Shown here piece by piece: positions 36,009 to 45,803 of a stretch of 64,000 nt of DNA. Origin of the DNA: Hydrogenophaga flava NBRC 102514 (GTDB lineage: Bacteria > Pseudomonadota > Gammaproteobacteria > Burkholderiales > Burkholderiaceae_C). The stretch covers positions 186,001-250,000 of the forward strand of contig NZ_BCTF01000001.1 of NCBI RefSeq assembly GCF_001571145.1, in the 5' to 3' direction. The notes under the pieces are model-generated. The model did no database searches. It saw only the letters and a program-made list of their open reading frames with translations, and was not told where the DNA came from. How positions within the stretch are numbered: position 1 is the stretch's first letter; every line of letters begins with the position of its first letter. A program made the position numbers and the translations under genes.

Positions 36009-37256
36009 ATGAGCGAACACTTCGACGCCCTGGAAACCCGATCGCCCGCCGAACGCGAGGCGGCGCAGATGGCGGCCCTGCCGGGCCAGCTGGCCCACGC
36101 CAAGCAGAACAGCGCGGCGTATGCCGACATCCTGCGCGACATCGACGTGGCGGGCATCAACAGCCGCACCGCGCTGACCCGCATCCCGGTCACGCGCAAG
36201 AGCGAGCTGCTGGAGCGCCAGAAGGCCAAGCGGCAGCACGATGCCTTCGGTGGCTTCTCTGCCCTGGTGCGCGGCCCGGCCATGTCGCGGATCTTCGCCA
36301 GCCCGGGTCCCATCTACGAACCCGAGGGCACGGGCAAGGACTACTGGCGCGCTGGCCGTGCGCTGTTCGCTGCAGGTTTCCGCGCCGGCGACCTGGTTCA
36401 CAACAGCTTCAGCTACCACATGACCCCGGGCGCCTTCATCCTGGAGTCGGGCGCACATGCGGTGGGCTGCACCGTGTTCCCCGGTGGCATCGGGCAGACG
36501 GAGCAGCAGCTCGAAGCCATGGTCGACCTCAAGCCCAATGCGTACACCGGCACGCCCAGCTTCCTGCGCATCCTGCTGGAGAAAGCAGCCGAATCGGGCA
36601 TCGCCCTGCCCAGCCTGAACAAGGCGTCAGTCGGTGGCGAGGCCTGCCCGCCCAGCCTGACGGCCTGGTTCAAGGAGCGCGGCGTCGACGTCTACCAGAC
36701 CTACGCCACCGCCGACCTGGGCCTGGTGGCCTACGAGACCGCGGCGCGCGAAGGCCTGGTGCTGGACGAGAGCGTGATCGTCGAGATCGTGCGCCCCGGC
36801 ACCGGCACACCGGTGGACGAAGGCGAGGTCGGCGAACTGGTGGTGACCACGCTCAACACCGCCTACCCGCTGATCCGCTTCGGCACTGGAGATCTTTCGG
36901 CCATCCTGCCCGGTACCTGTCCGACCGGCCGCACCGCACCGCGCATCAAGGGCTGGATGGGCCGCGCCGACCAGACCACCAAGATCAAGGGCATGTTCGT
37001 GCACCCCTCGCAGGTGGCCGAGATCACCCGTCGCTTCCCCGAGGTGAAGAAGGCCCGGCTGGTGGTGAGCGGCGAGATGGCCAGCGACGCCATGTGCCTG
37101 CAGGTGGAGGCCACCGAGGTTGGCGACGGCCTGCGCGAGCGCATCGAGACCGCCATCCGGGAGGTGACCAAGCTGCGCGGCGACGTGCAGGTGGTGCGCC
37201 CCGGCAGCCTGCCCAACGACGGCAAGGTGATCGAAGACGCGCGCAGCTACAAGTGA
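36009..37256 (+). CDS. PaaK-like AMP-binding protein with degenerate P-loop
   Basis: A 415-residue relative of phenylacetate-CoA ligase is the last gene of the liv-type operon. PaaK-like features are ITRRFPEVKKARLVVSG, GWMGRADQTTKIKGMFVHP and a C-terminal SLPNDGKVIEDAR with the catalytic lysine region. The P-loop, SSGTTG in PaaK, reads ASPGPIYEPEG here (residues 97-107), so ATP binding may be altered. It may activate an aromatic acid taken up by the importer, or it may be an adenylation relative with a changed role. The start ATG 36009 is 31 bases past livF; an upstream frame reaching 35937 runs into livF and is not used. Confidence 0.85.
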   Translation: MSEHFDALETRSPAEREAAQMAALPGQLAHAKQNSAAYADILRDIDVAGINSRTALTRIPVTRKSELLERQKAKRQHDAFGGFSALVRGPAMSRIFASPGPIYEPEGTGKDYWRAGRALFAAGFRAGDLVHNSFSYHMTPGAFILESGAHAVGCTVFPGGIGQTEQQLEAMVDLKPNAYTGTPSFLRILLEKAAESGIALPSLNKASVGGEACPPSLTAWFKERGVDVYQTYATADLGLVAYETAAREGLVLDESVIVEIVRPGTGTPVDEGEVGELVVTTLNTAYPLIRFGTGDLSAILPGTCPTGRTAPRIKGWMGRADQTTKIKGMFVHPSQVAEITRRFPEVKKARLVVSGEMASDAMCLQVEATEVGDGLRERIETAIREVTKLRGDVQVVRPGSLPNDGKVIEDARSYK

Positions 37257-37375
37257 GCACAAGCCCCTCGGGCAAAGGGTTTCCCCCGAGTCCCGGCTAA
37301 GTAATTTCCGCCATTTCCTGCGAGGTGTTGCGCACTACCATGCGTCTCTGAACATCCCCCCATAGGAGCACCCGC

Positions 37376-38359
37376 ATGAAGAAAATTCTGGCCTTTGCCG
37401 TGACCGCCGCCATTTCGGCTGGCGCCTTCGCCCAAGGTTTCCCCAGTAAGCCCATCACCCTGGTGGTGCCCTTTGCCGCCGGTGGCCCCACCGACCTCGT
37501 GGCCCGCCAACTCGCCGAAGCCATGCGCAAGCCGCTGGGCGGTGCTTCTGTCGTGGTGGAGAACGCCGCCGGTGCTGGCGGCACCATCGGTGCTGCCAAG
37601 GTGGCCCGCGCCGCTCCGGACGGCCACACCCTGCTGGTCTGGCACATCGGCATGGCCGCCACCGCCAGCCTCTACCGCAAGCTGCCCTACAAGCCGCTGG
37701 AGGACTTCGAGTACCTGGGCATGATCAACGACGTGCCGATGACGCTGCTGGGCTCCCCCAAGCTGCCCGCCGCCACCTACCGCGACTTCGAAAACTACAT
37801 CCGCGCCAACGGTGGCAAGCTGAACCTGGCCCACGCCGGCCTGGGTTCCGCCTCGCACCTGTGCGGCCTGATGTGGCAATCCGCGGTCAAGCTGGACAAG
37901 GCCATGACCACCATCGCCTACCGCGGCACGGGCCCGGCCATGAACGACCTGATCGGCGGCCAGGTGGACGTGATGTGTGACCAGACCACCAACACCACCG
38001 CACAGATCGAAGGCGGTCGCGTCAAGGCCTTCGCCGTCACCACGGCCAAGCCGCTGTCCAGCCACAAGCTGCTCAAGGACTACCCCTCGCTGCAGGAAAT
38101 GGGCCTCAAGGGCTTCAACCTGACCATCTGGCACGCCATGTACGCACCGAAGGGCACGCCGGCCGATGTGCAGAAGAAGCTCAACGACGCCCTGCAGGTC
38201 GCACTGAAGGACCCGGACTTCATCAAGAAGCAGAACGAACTGGGCGCCATCGTCGTCACCGACAACCGCGTGACCCCGGCTGGTCACAAGGCCTTCGTCG
38301 CCAGCGAGATCACCAAGCTCAAGACCGCGATCGACGCCGCTGGCGAATTCGCCGACTGA
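37376..38359 (+). CDS. Bug/TctC-family periplasmic solute-binding protein
   Basis: A 327-residue extracytoplasmic receptor of the tripartite tricarboxylate transporter type, of which Burkholderiales carry very many. It has a signal peptide (MKKILAFAVTAAISAGAFA, cut before QGFPSKP), the conserved ITLVVPFAAGGPTDLVAR, VENAAGAGGTIGAAKVA and GTPADVQKKLNDAL. Ligands are usually carboxylates bound between two lobes. No TctA or TctB membrane genes are in the window, so it is an orphan receptor here. Its stop overlaps the start of the next small gene by one base (TGATG), which suggests coupling. Confidence 0.92.
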   Translation: MKKILAFAVTAAISAGAFAQGFPSKPITLVVPFAAGGPTDLVARQLAEAMRKPLGGASVVVENAAGAGGTIGAAKVARAAPDGHTLLVWHIGMAATASLYRKLPYKPLEDFEYLGMINDVPMTLLGSPKLPAATYRDFENYIRANGGKLNLAHAGLGSASHLCGLMWQSAVKLDKAMTTIAYRGTGPAMNDLIGGQVDVMCDQTTNTTAQIEGGRVKAFAVTTAKPLSSHKLLKDYPSLQEMGLKGFNLTIWHAMYAPKGTPADVQKKLNDALQVALKDPDFIKKQNELGAIVVTDNRVTPAGHKAFVASEITKLKTAIDAAGEFAD

Positions 38360-38736
38360 TGATCCCGGTCCGGGTCGTCGACTCGATCACCGAACTGCAG
38401 CCCGCCGATGCGGGCTGCATTGCTTTGAGCGGCTCACATGGTGGACTGAGTTCGGCCCGCTATGCCCTGGCCGCCCGGCCACTGCTGGCGGTATTCAACG
38501 ACGCCGGGGTGGGCAAGGACGGTGCGGGCATCGCCGGTCTCGCGCTGCTGCAGCAGCACGGCATCGCCGCCTGCACCGTCTCGCACACCAGCGCCTGCAT
38601 CGGGCAGGCGGCATCCACACTCGCCGACGGGCTGCTCAGCCACTCCAACCCTGCGGCGCTGGCCCTGGGTCTGCACACCAACCTGCCGCTGGCACCCCAG
38701 ATAGAGGCCCTGGCCACACGGCGTGGCCGCAGCTGA
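38359..38736 (+). CDS. Small unrecognised protein coupled to a Bug receptor
   Basis: A 125-residue soluble protein has no signal or membrane segment. It carries CIALSGSHGGLSSARYALA and AVFNDAGVGKDGAGIAGLAL with a later HTSACIGQAASTLADGLLSH; the Gly-rich loops and His/Asp/Lys residues suggest a small enzyme fold. I have a recollection of similar proteins next to TctC-type receptors in Burkholderiales, annotated as hypothetical, but cannot name a family. Its ATG overlaps the stop of the receptor gene. The stop abuts the stop of the convergent DUF1840 gene. Confidence 0.75.
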   Translation: MIPVRVVDSITELQPADAGCIALSGSHGGLSSARYALAARPLLAVFNDAGVGKDGAGIAGLALLQQHGIAACTVSHTSACIGQAASTLADGLLSHSNPAALALGLHTNLPLAPQIEALATRRGRS

Positions 38737-39063
38737 TCAGACGCCCCAGACGATCTCGACCTCGGCCTTGGCGCAGCGCTGGAGCATCTCGATGAATGGC
38801 GCGCTGCGCATGCGCAGGCTGACCGCCTCGAACTGCGGCACCGGTTCGCCCTTGGCCAGCGCGTCGTCCTTCATCTGCTGCTGCGCCGCCTCTTCCGCCT
38901 GAACCGCCGCGCGCAGGGCGGCGATGGCGCCAGGCATCTCTTCGGGCCGGATGATGCCGGAGGTGGAAGCGTCCTTGCCCAGGATGTCCAGGATGTGCTT
39001 GCCGCTGGGCGCCAGCATCACCAGATCGCCGGTTTCGCGGGACTTGAATCGGTACAGGGACAT
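38737..39063 (-). CDS. DUF1840 family protein
   Basis: A 108-residue soluble protein of the proteobacterial DUF1840 family. The N-terminus MSLYRFKSRETGDLVMLAPS is characteristic, followed by GKHILDILGKDASTSGII, an Ala-rich helix, and SAPFIEMLQRCAKAEVEIVWGV at the end. Function is unknown. Start 39063 is chosen over ATG 39105 by family homology. It is divergent from the aminobenzoyl-CoA operon across 127 bases that hold a MarR-type operator. Confidence 0.88.
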   Translation of the reverse strand: MSLYRFKSRETGDLVMLAPSGKHILDILGKDASTSGIIRPEEMPGAIAALRAAVQAEEAAQQQMKDDALAKGEPVPQFEAVSLRMRSAPFIEMLQRCAKAEVEIVWGV

Positions 39064-39160
39064 TCGGGGCTCCTCCTCTGAGATCACTGCACAGCATTCT
39101 TGCACCGTTCGGCGGGAAGCCCGCCCGCCCCTTCCCCCCTGCGGGTTAACCCGGTTGCCC

Positions 39161-39188
39161 TTGATTAGTTCAAGCCTAAACTAATCAA
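39161..39188. promoter_or_regulatory. MarR-type operator, perfect 10-bp inverted repeat
   Basis: TTGATTAGTT-CAAGCCTA-AACTAATCAA ends two bases ahead of the first codon of the operon. The AT-rich symmetric site in a GC-rich context is typical for a MarR-family repressor, and the second gene of the operon encodes one. Binding here would block transcription or translation start directly. No separate Shine-Dalgarno is visible, so the transcript may have a very short leader. Confidence 0.8.
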
Positions 39189-39190
39189 GC

Positions 39191-41572
39191 ATGAACACAC
39201 CCACTCCAGCGCTGCGGCGCATCCTGTGCATCGGTGGTGGCCCGGCGGGCCTCTATTTCGGTCTGCTGATGAAGCGGCGCTTCCCGGCGCTGGAGGTGAC
39301 GGTGGTCGAGCGCAACCGGCCGTACGACACCTTCGGCTGGGGCGTGGTGTTCTCCGACCAGACCCTGGTCAACCTGCGCCGGGCCGCCCCCGAGACCGCA
39401 CAGGCCATGCAGGATGCGTTCAACCACTGGGACGACATCGAGGTGTTCTACAAGGGCGCCAGCGTGCGCTCCGGTGGCCACGGCTTCATCGGCATCGGCC
39501 GCAAACGCCTGCTCAACATCCTGCAGGAACGCTGCGAAGCCCTGGGCGTGAAGCTGGTGTTCGAGACCGATGTCACCGACGACCAGGCGCTCGCGCAACA
39601 GTACAACGCCGACCTGGTGATCGCCAGCGACGGCCTGAACAGCCGCATCCGCACGCGCTACGAAAACACCTTTCAGCCCGACATCGACACCCGCCTGTGC
39701 CGCTTCGTCTGGCTGGGCACGAAGAAGACCTTCGACGCCTTCACCTTCGCCTTCGAGCAGACCGAGCACGGCTGGTTCCAGGCCCACGCCTACAAGTTCG
39801 ACGACGAGACCTCGACCTTCATCGTCGAGACGCCCGAGCCGGTGTGGAAGGCGCACGGGCTCGAAGGCATGAGCCAGGAGGAAGGCGTCGCCTTCTGCGA
39901 GAAGCTGTTCGCGAAGTACCTCGACGGCAACGCCCTGATCAGCAACGCCAAGCACCTGCGCGGCTCGGCCAACTGGATCCGCTTCCCGCGCGTGATCTGC
40001 AACACCTGGGTGCACTGGCAGGACATTGCAGGCAAACAGACACCCATCGTGCTGATGGGCGACGCGGCCCACACGGCGCACTTCTCCATCGGCAGCGGGA
40101 CCAAGCTGGCGCTGGAAGACGCGATCGACCTGGCCGACGAGTTCACGAACAACGCCGGCGCCGACATGACCACCGTGCTGCAGGGCTACGAAGCCCGCCG
40201 CAGCGTCGAGGTGCTCAAGATCCAGAACGCCGCACGCAACTCCACCGAGTGGTTCGAACACGTGGACCGCTACACCGGCATGGAGATACAGCAGTTCGCC
40301 TACTCGCTGCTCACGCGCAGCCAGCGCATCAGCCACGAGAACCTGCGCCTGCGCGATGCGAAATGGCTCGAAGGATATGAGTCGTGGCTACAGCAGCGTT
40401 CGGGCGGCCGCAGCGTCGGCGGCAAGCCCACGCTACCGATGCTGCTGCCGCTCAAGGTGCGCAGCGTTGAACTCAAGAACCGCATCGTCGTCTCGCCCAT
40501 GGCGCAGTACAAAGCCCAGGACGGCGTGGTCGGCGACTGGCATTTGATGCACCTGGGCGCGCGCGCCGTGGGCGGCGCGGCGCTGGTGATGGTGGAGATG
40601 ACCAGCCCCACCCCCGAGGGCCGCATCACCCCAGGCTGCCCAGGCCTGTGGAACGACGCCCAGCAGGCCGCGCTGGCCCGCATTGTCGACTTCGCGCGCC
40701 AGAACAGCGGCGCCCGGATGGGCCTGCAGCTCGGCCACAGCGGCCCCAAGGGTTCGACGCAGCTCGGCTGGGAGGCGATGGACGAGCCCCTGGCCACAGG
40801 CAACTGGCCGCTGCTGTCGGCCAGCGCCCTGCCCTACGGCGAACAGAACCAGGTGCCCAAGGCCATGACGCGCGCCGACATGGATGCGGTGCGCGACGCC
40901 TTCGTCGCGTCGACGAAACGCGCCGCGGCCGCGGGCTTCGACTGGCTCGAACTGCACTGCGCCCACGGCTACCTGCTCTCCGCCTTCATCTGTCCGCTGA
41001 CCAACCAGCGCACGGACGAGTACGGCGGTTCGCTGGACAACCGCTGCCGCTACCCGCTCGAAGTCTTTGCCGCCATGCGCGCCGCCTGGCCGGCCGACAA
41101 GCCCATGAGCGTTCGCATCTCGGCGCACGACTGGGCGCCCGGCGGCAACACGCCCGATGACGCGGTCGCCATCGCGCGCCTGTTCAAGGCCGCGGGCTGC
41201 GACGTGATCGACGTCTCTTCCGGCCAGACCACGCGCGCCGCGAAACCGGTTTACGGCCGCATGTACCAGACCCCGTTTGCCGACCGCATCCGCAACGAAG
41301 TCGACATCCTCACCATGGCGGTCGGGGCGATCAGCGAGGCCGACCACGCCAACAGCATCATCGGTGCCGGCCGAGCCGACCTCTGCGCCGTGGCCCGCCC
41401 GCACCTGGCCGACCCGGCCTGGACGCTGCACGAGGCGGCCAAGCTGCAGAGCCGTGCGGTGCAATGGCCGCGGCCGTATGAAAGCGGCCGCGACCAGCTC
41501 TACCGCGAAATCGCGCGCCAGCAGGCACTGCAAAGCGCTGTCGTGACCCAGGACCCGGCCGAAGCCTCATGA
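39191..41572 (+). CDS. abmA: 2-aminobenzoyl-CoA monooxygenase/reductase (FAD hydroxylase-OYE fusion)
   Basis: A 793-residue flavoprotein is made of two parts. Residues 1-390 are a PHBH-type FAD monooxygenase ([48 protein letters not shown]). Residues 410-790 are an old-yellow-enzyme domain ([48 protein letters not shown]). Such fusions are 2-aminobenzoyl-CoA monooxygenase/reductase of Azoarcus evansii, which hydroxylates and reduces the ring, and salicylyl-CoA 5-hydroxylase-like proteins. The operon contains a CoA ligase, hydratase, dehydrogenase and RidA, which favours aminobenzoyl-CoA. It is the first gene after the MarR-type operator. The ATGA overlap couples it to the regulator gene. Confidence 0.85.
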   Translation: MNTPTPALRRILCIGGGPAGLYFGLLMKRRFPALEVTVVERNRPYDTFGWGVVFSDQTLVNLRRAAPETAQAMQDAFNHWDDIEVFYKGASVRSGGHGFIGIGRKRLLNILQERCEALGVKLVFETDVTDDQALAQQYNADLVIASDGLNSRIRTRYENTFQPDIDTRLCRFVWLGTKKTFDAFTFAFEQTEHGWFQAHAYKFDDETSTFIVETPEPVWKAHGLEGMSQEEGVAFCEKLFAKYLDGNALISNAKHLRGSANWIRFPRVICNTWVHWQDIAGKQTPIVLMGDAAHTAHFSIGSGTKLALEDAIDLADEFTNNAGADMTTVLQGYEARRSVEVLKIQNAARNSTEWFEHVDRYTGMEIQQFAYSLLTRSQRISHENLRLRDAKWLEGYESWLQQRSGGRSVGGKPTLPMLLPLKVRSVELKNRIVVSPMAQYKAQDGVVGDWHLMHLGARAVGGAALVMVEMTSPTPEGRITPGCPGLWNDAQQAALARIVDFARQNSGARMGLQLGHSGPKGSTQLGWEAMDEPLATGNWPLLSASALPYGEQNQVPKAMTRADMDAVRDAFVASTKRAAAAGFDWLELHCAHGYLLSAFICPLTNQRTDEYGGSLDNRCRYPLEVFAAMRAAWPADKPMSVRISAHDWAPGGNTPDDAVAIARLFKAAGCDVIDVSSGQTTRAAKPVYGRMYQTPFADRIRNEVDILTMAVGAISEADHANSIIGAGRADLCAVARPHLADPAWTLHEAAKLQSRAVQWPRPYESGRDQLYREIARQQALQSAVVTQDPAEAS

Positions 41573-42051
41573 CCACCACCGACACCCTCGACCTCGAAGC
41601 CCGCGCGCACAGCGAACACGCGCAAGAGCTGCGGCTGTGGCTGCGCCTGCTGGCCTGCTCGCAGCTGATCGAGAAGCGCGTACGCAGCGGCCTGCGCGAG
41701 CAGTTCGACACCACGCTGCCGCGCTTCGACCTCATGGCCCAGCTGGAACGCCACCCCGAAGGCCTGAAGATGAAGGAGCTGTCGCAGCGCCTCATGGTAA
41801 CGGGCGGCAACGTGACCGGCATCACCGACCAGCTGGTGGCCGAGGGCCTGGTCGAACGCGTGGGCGTCGAGGGCGACCGCCGCGCCTTTCTCGTGCGCCT
41901 CACGCCCGAGGGGCGCAGCGCGTTCGAACGCATGGCGGTGCAGCACGAGCAATGGATCGTGCAGGCCTTCGAAGGCCTCAGCCCCAAAGACCTGGACCAC
42001 CTGCACAAGCTGCTGGGCAAAGTCAAACAGCACCAACTGGACCTCGAATGA
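41569..42051 (+). CDS. MarR-family regulator of the aminobenzoyl-CoA operon
   Basis: A 160-residue winged-helix regulator with MarR features: [18 protein letters not shown] dimer helices, DNA-recognition [20 protein letters not shown], and wing [16 protein letters not shown]. It overlaps both neighbours by four bases. It probably represses the operon through the inverted repeat at 39161-39188 and is released by an aryl-CoA intermediate, as known for BadR- and PaaR-like regulators of CoA-dependent aromatic routes. The inducer is inferred. Confidence 0.9.
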   Translation: MTTTDTLDLEARAHSEHAQELRLWLRLLACSQLIEKRVRSGLREQFDTTLPRFDLMAQLERHPEGLKMKELSQRLMVTGGNVTGITDQLVAEGLVERVGVEGDRRAFLVRLTPEGRSAFERMAVQHEQWIVQAFEGLSPKDLDHLHKLLGKVKQHQLDLE

Positions 42052-42902
42052 AACACCCCATCCCCGACCACAACCCGATGCGCGGCCAGTACAGCGCCGT
42101 GGGCGAGCACACGCCGCAGCACTTCGCGCTCAGCGTAGCCGACGGCGTCGCCACCGTCACGCTCAACCGGCCCGAGCGCAAGAACCCGCTGACCTTCGAC
42201 TCCTACGCCGAGCTGCGCGACTGGTTCCTGGGCCTGCAGCGCGCCACCGACATCAAGGCGGTGGTGGTCACCGGCGCGGGCGGCAACTTCTGCTCGGGTG
42301 GCGACGTGCACGAGATCATCGGCCCGCTCACGAAGATGACCATGCCCGAGCTGCTGGCCTTCACCCGCATGACGGGCGCGCTGGTCAGTGCCATGCGCGC
42401 CTGCCCGCAGCCCATCGTGGCCGCGCTGGATGGCGTGTGCGCCGGCGCCGGCGCGATGATGGCGCTGGCCTCCGACCTGCGCCTGGGCACACCGTTGGCC
42501 ACGGTCGCCTTCCTGTTCACCCGCGTCGGCCTGGCCGGCGCAGACATGGGCGCCTGCGCCCTGCTGCCGCGCATGATCGGCCAGGGCCGTGCCAGCGAAC
42601 TGCTGTTCACCGGCCGCGCCATGAGCGCGCAGGAGGGCCACGCCTGGGGCTTCTTCAACGCGCTGCACGAGAGCGAGGCCCTGCGGCCTGCGGCGCACAA
42701 ACTCGCGGCGCAACTGGCGCAGGGTCCGACCTTCGCCCACGGTATGACCAAGACCATGCTGCACCAGGAATGGGCCATGACGCTGGACCAGGCCATCGAA
42801 GCCGAGGCCCAGGCCCAAGCCATCTGCATGCAGACGCAGGATTTCCGCCGCGCCTACGAGGCGTTCGCCGCCAAGCAGCGCCCGCAGTTCGAGGGGGATT
42901 GA
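42048..42902 (+). CDS. Enoyl-CoA hydratase/isomerase family protein
   Basis: A 284-residue crotonase-fold enzyme has the CoA/oxyanion motif [15 protein letters not shown] and the second loop [19 protein letters not shown]. The usual catalytic Glu loop reads [18 protein letters not shown], so the second acidic residue appears to be Asp. In the pathway it would hydrate or hydrolyse the reduced ring-CoA intermediate before beta-oxidation; the step is not shown by sequence. The ATG overlaps the marR stop, and it is followed one base on by the dehydrogenase gene. Confidence 0.9.
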   Translation: MKHPIPDHNPMRGQYSAVGEHTPQHFALSVADGVATVTLNRPERKNPLTFDSYAELRDWFLGLQRATDIKAVVVTGAGGNFCSGGDVHEIIGPLTKMTMPELLAFTRMTGALVSAMRACPQPIVAALDGVCAGAGAMMALASDLRLGTPLATVAFLFTRVGLAGADMGACALLPRMIGQGRASELLFTGRAMSAQEGHAWGFFNALHESEALRPAAHKLAAQLAQGPTFAHGMTKTMLHQEWAMTLDQAIEAEAQAQAICMQTQDFRRAYEAFAAKQRPQFEGD

Positions 42903-42903
42903 A

Positions 42904-44109
42904 GTGGTCGCCTTTGAACACCCCCATCCGCACGGCCCGCTGGCGCCGACCGCGCACCTGGAACTGCCGTTCTTCGATGATGCGCACCGCGCGCTGGCCA
43001 ACGGCCTGGTGGCCTGGGCGCGCAAGCAGCGCGTCGATGAAACCGACGACCGCGCCGCCTGCCGCGAATGGGTGCAGCGACTGGGTGCGGCCGGCTGGCT
43101 GCGCTACTGCGTGCCCGAAGCGCACGGCGGCGCCCTGCCGGCGCTCGATTCGCGCGCGCTGGTGATCCTGCGCGAGACCCTGGCCTTCCACTCGCCGCTG
43201 GCCGACTTTGCGTTCGCCATGCAGGGCCTGGGCAGCGGCGCCATCACGCTGGCCGGCACGCCCGCACAGAAGGCCGCCTACCTGCCCGCCGTCGCCGCGG
43301 GCGAGAAGATCGCCGCCTTCGCCCTGAGTGAGCCCGAAGCCGGCTCCGACGTGGCTGCCATGGCCTTGCGCGCCACGCCTTCCGCCACCGGCTGGGAACT
43401 GAACGGCCAGAAGACCTGGATCAGCAACGGCGGCATGGCCGACTTCTATGTCACCTTCGCCAAGACCGAGCCCGACGCGGGCGCGCGCGGCATCAGCGCC
43501 TTTATCGTCGACGCCGACGCTGCGGGTCTGGACAGCAGCGCCCACATCCAGGTGATGGCACCCCACCCGCTGGCCACACTCAGCTTCAACGGCTGCACCC
43601 TCGGCCGGGACGCGCTGGTGGGCACGATCAACGGCGGCTTCAAGCTCGCCATGCAGACGCTGGACATCTTCCGCGCCTCGGTCGCTGCAGCCGCGCTGGG
43701 CATGGCGCGCCGCGCTTTCACCGAAGCGGTGGCGCACGCCAAGAGCCGCAAGATGTTCGGTCAGACCCTGGCCGACTTCCAGCTCACGCAGGCCCGGCTG
43801 GGCGAGATGGGCGCCCTCATCGACGCCGCCGCGATGCTCACCTACCGCGCCGCCTGGATGCGCGACCGCAGCACGTCCAGCGGCGCAGGTACGCCCGCAT
43901 ACACCGCAGCGGCGGCTGCGGCCAAGCTCACGGCCACCGAGAACGCGCAGAAGGTCATCGACATGGCGCTGCAGATGTTCGGCGGCCGCGGCGTGCAGGT
44001 GGGCAACATGGTCGAACACCTCTACCGCGACATCCGCTCGCTGCGCATCTACGAGGGCGCGAGCGAGGTGCAACTGCTCATTCTCGGCAAACACGCCCTG
44101 AAGGCCTGA
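42904..44109 (+). CDS. Acyl-CoA dehydrogenase
   Basis: A 401-residue flavin-dependent acyl-CoA dehydrogenase has the FAD/substrate loop [52 protein letters not shown], and the C-terminal [20 protein letters not shown] and [12 protein letters not shown] with the catalytic Glu. The GTG start at 42904 is one base after the hydratase stop, and the family N-terminus begins directly after; no ATG is near. It would oxidise a cyclohexane- or pimeloyl-type CoA intermediate of the aminobenzoate route. Confidence 0.92.
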   Translation: MVAFEHPHPHGPLAPTAHLELPFFDDAHRALANGLVAWARKQRVDETDDRAACREWVQRLGAAGWLRYCVPEAHGGALPALDSRALVILRETLAFHSPLADFAFAMQGLGSGAITLAGTPAQKAAYLPAVAAGEKIAAFALSEPEAGSDVAAMALRATPSATGWELNGQKTWISNGGMADFYVTFAKTEPDAGARGISAFIVDADAAGLDSSAHIQVMAPHPLATLSFNGCTLGRDALVGTINGGFKLAMQTLDIFRASVAAAALGMARRAFTEAVAHAKSRKMFGQTLADFQLTQARLGEMGALIDAAAMLTYRAAWMRDRSTSSGAGTPAYTAAAAAAKLTATENAQKVIDMALQMFGGRGVQVGNMVEHLYRDIRSLRIYEGASEVQLLILGKHALKA

Positions 44110-44122
44110 CCCGGAGACCCGC

Positions 44123-45781
44123 ATGGCCCAACACCCTTCCGCCCAGACCGACCGCTTCGTGCACGATCACTTGCCGCCGGCCGATCAGTGGCCTGAACTG
44201 CGCTACGACCTGCCCGAACTCCAGGCACTGCCGGCTCAGCTCAACGTGGTGCAAGCGCTGTTCGACCGCGCCTTTGCCGCCGGTCACGCAGACCGGCCGC
44301 TGTTCCGCAGCGACGAGCGCACGCTGAGCTACGCCCAGGCCCGCGCCGAGGTGAACCGCTTCGCCAACGTGCTGGCCGACCTCGGTCTGCAGCCCGGCAA
44401 CCGCGTGCTGCTGCGCGGTGGCAACTCGGTGGCTATGGCACTGGCCTGGCTGGCGGTGGTGCAGAGCGGGCTGATCGCGGTGGCCACCATGCCGCTGCTG
44501 CGCGCCACCGAGCTCAAGGCGATCATCGACAAGGCCCAACCATCTGCCGCGCTGTGCGATGTGAAGCTGCAGGACGAACTCAAGGCCGCGCTGGCGCAGA
44601 GTCCGGACACGGCCGCCCTTCCGCTGCGCCTGTTCAACACGGGCGACGCCGCGGTGGTGCTGGAGCATTCTCTCGAAGCTTTGGCGCGACACGCCAGCGA
44701 CCAGGCCACTCCCTGCCCCACCAGCGCCGACGACATCGCGTTGCTGGCCTTCACCTCTGGCACCACCGGCAGCCCGAAGGCCGCGGTGCACACGCACCGC
44801 GACGTGCTGGCCGCCTGCGAGACCTGGCCGCGCCACGTGTTGCGCGCCTCGCCCGACGACATCGTCATGGGCTCGCCACCGCTGGCCTTCACCTTTGGCC
44901 TGGGCGGCCTGCTGGTGTTCCCCATGTGGGCGGGCGCCTCGGTGTACTTCCCGTCGATTCCCTACACCCCGGAAGCGATGGTGAAGCTGATCGGCCTGGT
45001 CGGAGCCACCATCTGCTACACCGCGCCCACGTTCTACCGGCAGATGGCCGCGTTCGCGAAGCAGCACGGCATCGGGCAACTTCGTATCAGCGTCAGCGCC
45101 GGCGAGGGCCTGCCCGACGCCACGCGCCAGCTGTGGAAGGAAGCGAGCGGACTGGAGATGCTCGACGGCATCGGCGCCACCGAGATGTTCCACATCTTCA
45201 TCTCCGCTGCTCCTGAGGATGTGAAACGGGGCGCCATCGGACGGGTGGTGCCCGGCTACAAAGCAAAGATCGTCGACGAACAAGGCAAGGACCTGCCTTG
45301 CGGCCAGGTCGGCCGCCTGGCGGTCCGTGGTCCGACCGGCTGCCGCTATCTGGGAGATGCGCGCCAGGCGAACTACGTCCAAGGCGGCTGGAACTTCCCC
45401 GGCGACGCCTTTCTGCAGGACGAAGACGGCTACTTCATCTACCAGGCGCGCACCGACGACATGATCATCACCGCCGGGTACAACGTGGCGGGCCCCGAAG
45501 TGGAGGCCGCGCTGCTCCAGCACCCGGCGGTGGCCGAGTGCGGAGTCGTTGGCAAGGCCGACGACGAGCGCGGCATGATCATCCTCGCCTACGTCGTACT
45601 CAAGCCCGGTCAATCCGCCGATGCCACCCAGGTCAAGGCCCTGCAGGACCACGTCAAGCACACGCTGGCGCCCTACAAGTACCCCCGTGAGGTGCGCTTC
45701 GTCAACGCCTTGCCTCGCACCGAAACCGGCAAACTGCAGCGGTTCGCGCTGCGCAAGATGGCCGCCGAGGCCGTCGCCTGA
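44123..45781 (+). CDS. abmG: 2-aminobenzoate/benzoate-CoA ligase
   Basis: A 552-residue ANL ligase of the benzoate-CoA ligase family starts DRFVHDHLPPADQWPELRYD, an N-terminus I associate with aminobenzoate-CoA ligases. It has P-loop FTSGTTGSPKAAVHTH, DGIGATEMFHIF, YFIYQARTDDMIITAGYN, and RTETGKLQRFALR with the catalytic lysine. It makes the aryl-CoA substrate for the first enzyme of the operon. Specificity for 2-aminobenzoate is inferred from the operon. CCGGAGACC precedes the ATG. Confidence 0.87.
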   Translation: MAQHPSAQTDRFVHDHLPPADQWPELRYDLPELQALPAQLNVVQALFDRAFAAGHADRPLFRSDERTLSYAQARAEVNRFANVLADLGLQPGNRVLLRGGNSVAMALAWLAVVQSGLIAVATMPLLRATELKAIIDKAQPSAALCDVKLQDELKAALAQSPDTAALPLRLFNTGDAAVVLEHSLEALARHASDQATPCPTSADDIALLAFTSGTTGSPKAAVHTHRDVLAACETWPRHVLRASPDDIVMGSPPLAFTFGLGGLLVFPMWAGASVYFPSIPYTPEAMVKLIGLVGATICYTAPTFYRQMAAFAKQHGIGQLRISVSAGEGLPDATRQLWKEASGLEMLDGIGATEMFHIFISAAPEDVKRGAIGRVVPGYKAKIVDEQGKDLPCGQVGRLAVRGPTGCRYLGDARQANYVQGGWNFPGDAFLQDEDGYFIYQARTDDMIITAGYNVAGPEVEAALLQHPAVAECGVVGKADDERGMIILAYVVLKPGQSADATQVKALQDHVKHTLAPYKYPREVRFVNALPRTETGKLQRFALRKMAAEAVA

Positions 45782-45803
45782 ACTTCAAGAAAGACCCGTT
45801 CCC

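Noticed and set aside
39191-41572. Salicylyl-CoA 5-hydroxylase as the name of the fusion enzyme
   Set aside because: Automatic annotation often uses this name. No gentisate dioxygenase gene is nearby, and the OYE domain and RidA gene fit 2-aminobenzoyl-CoA better; the alternative is kept open in the findings.
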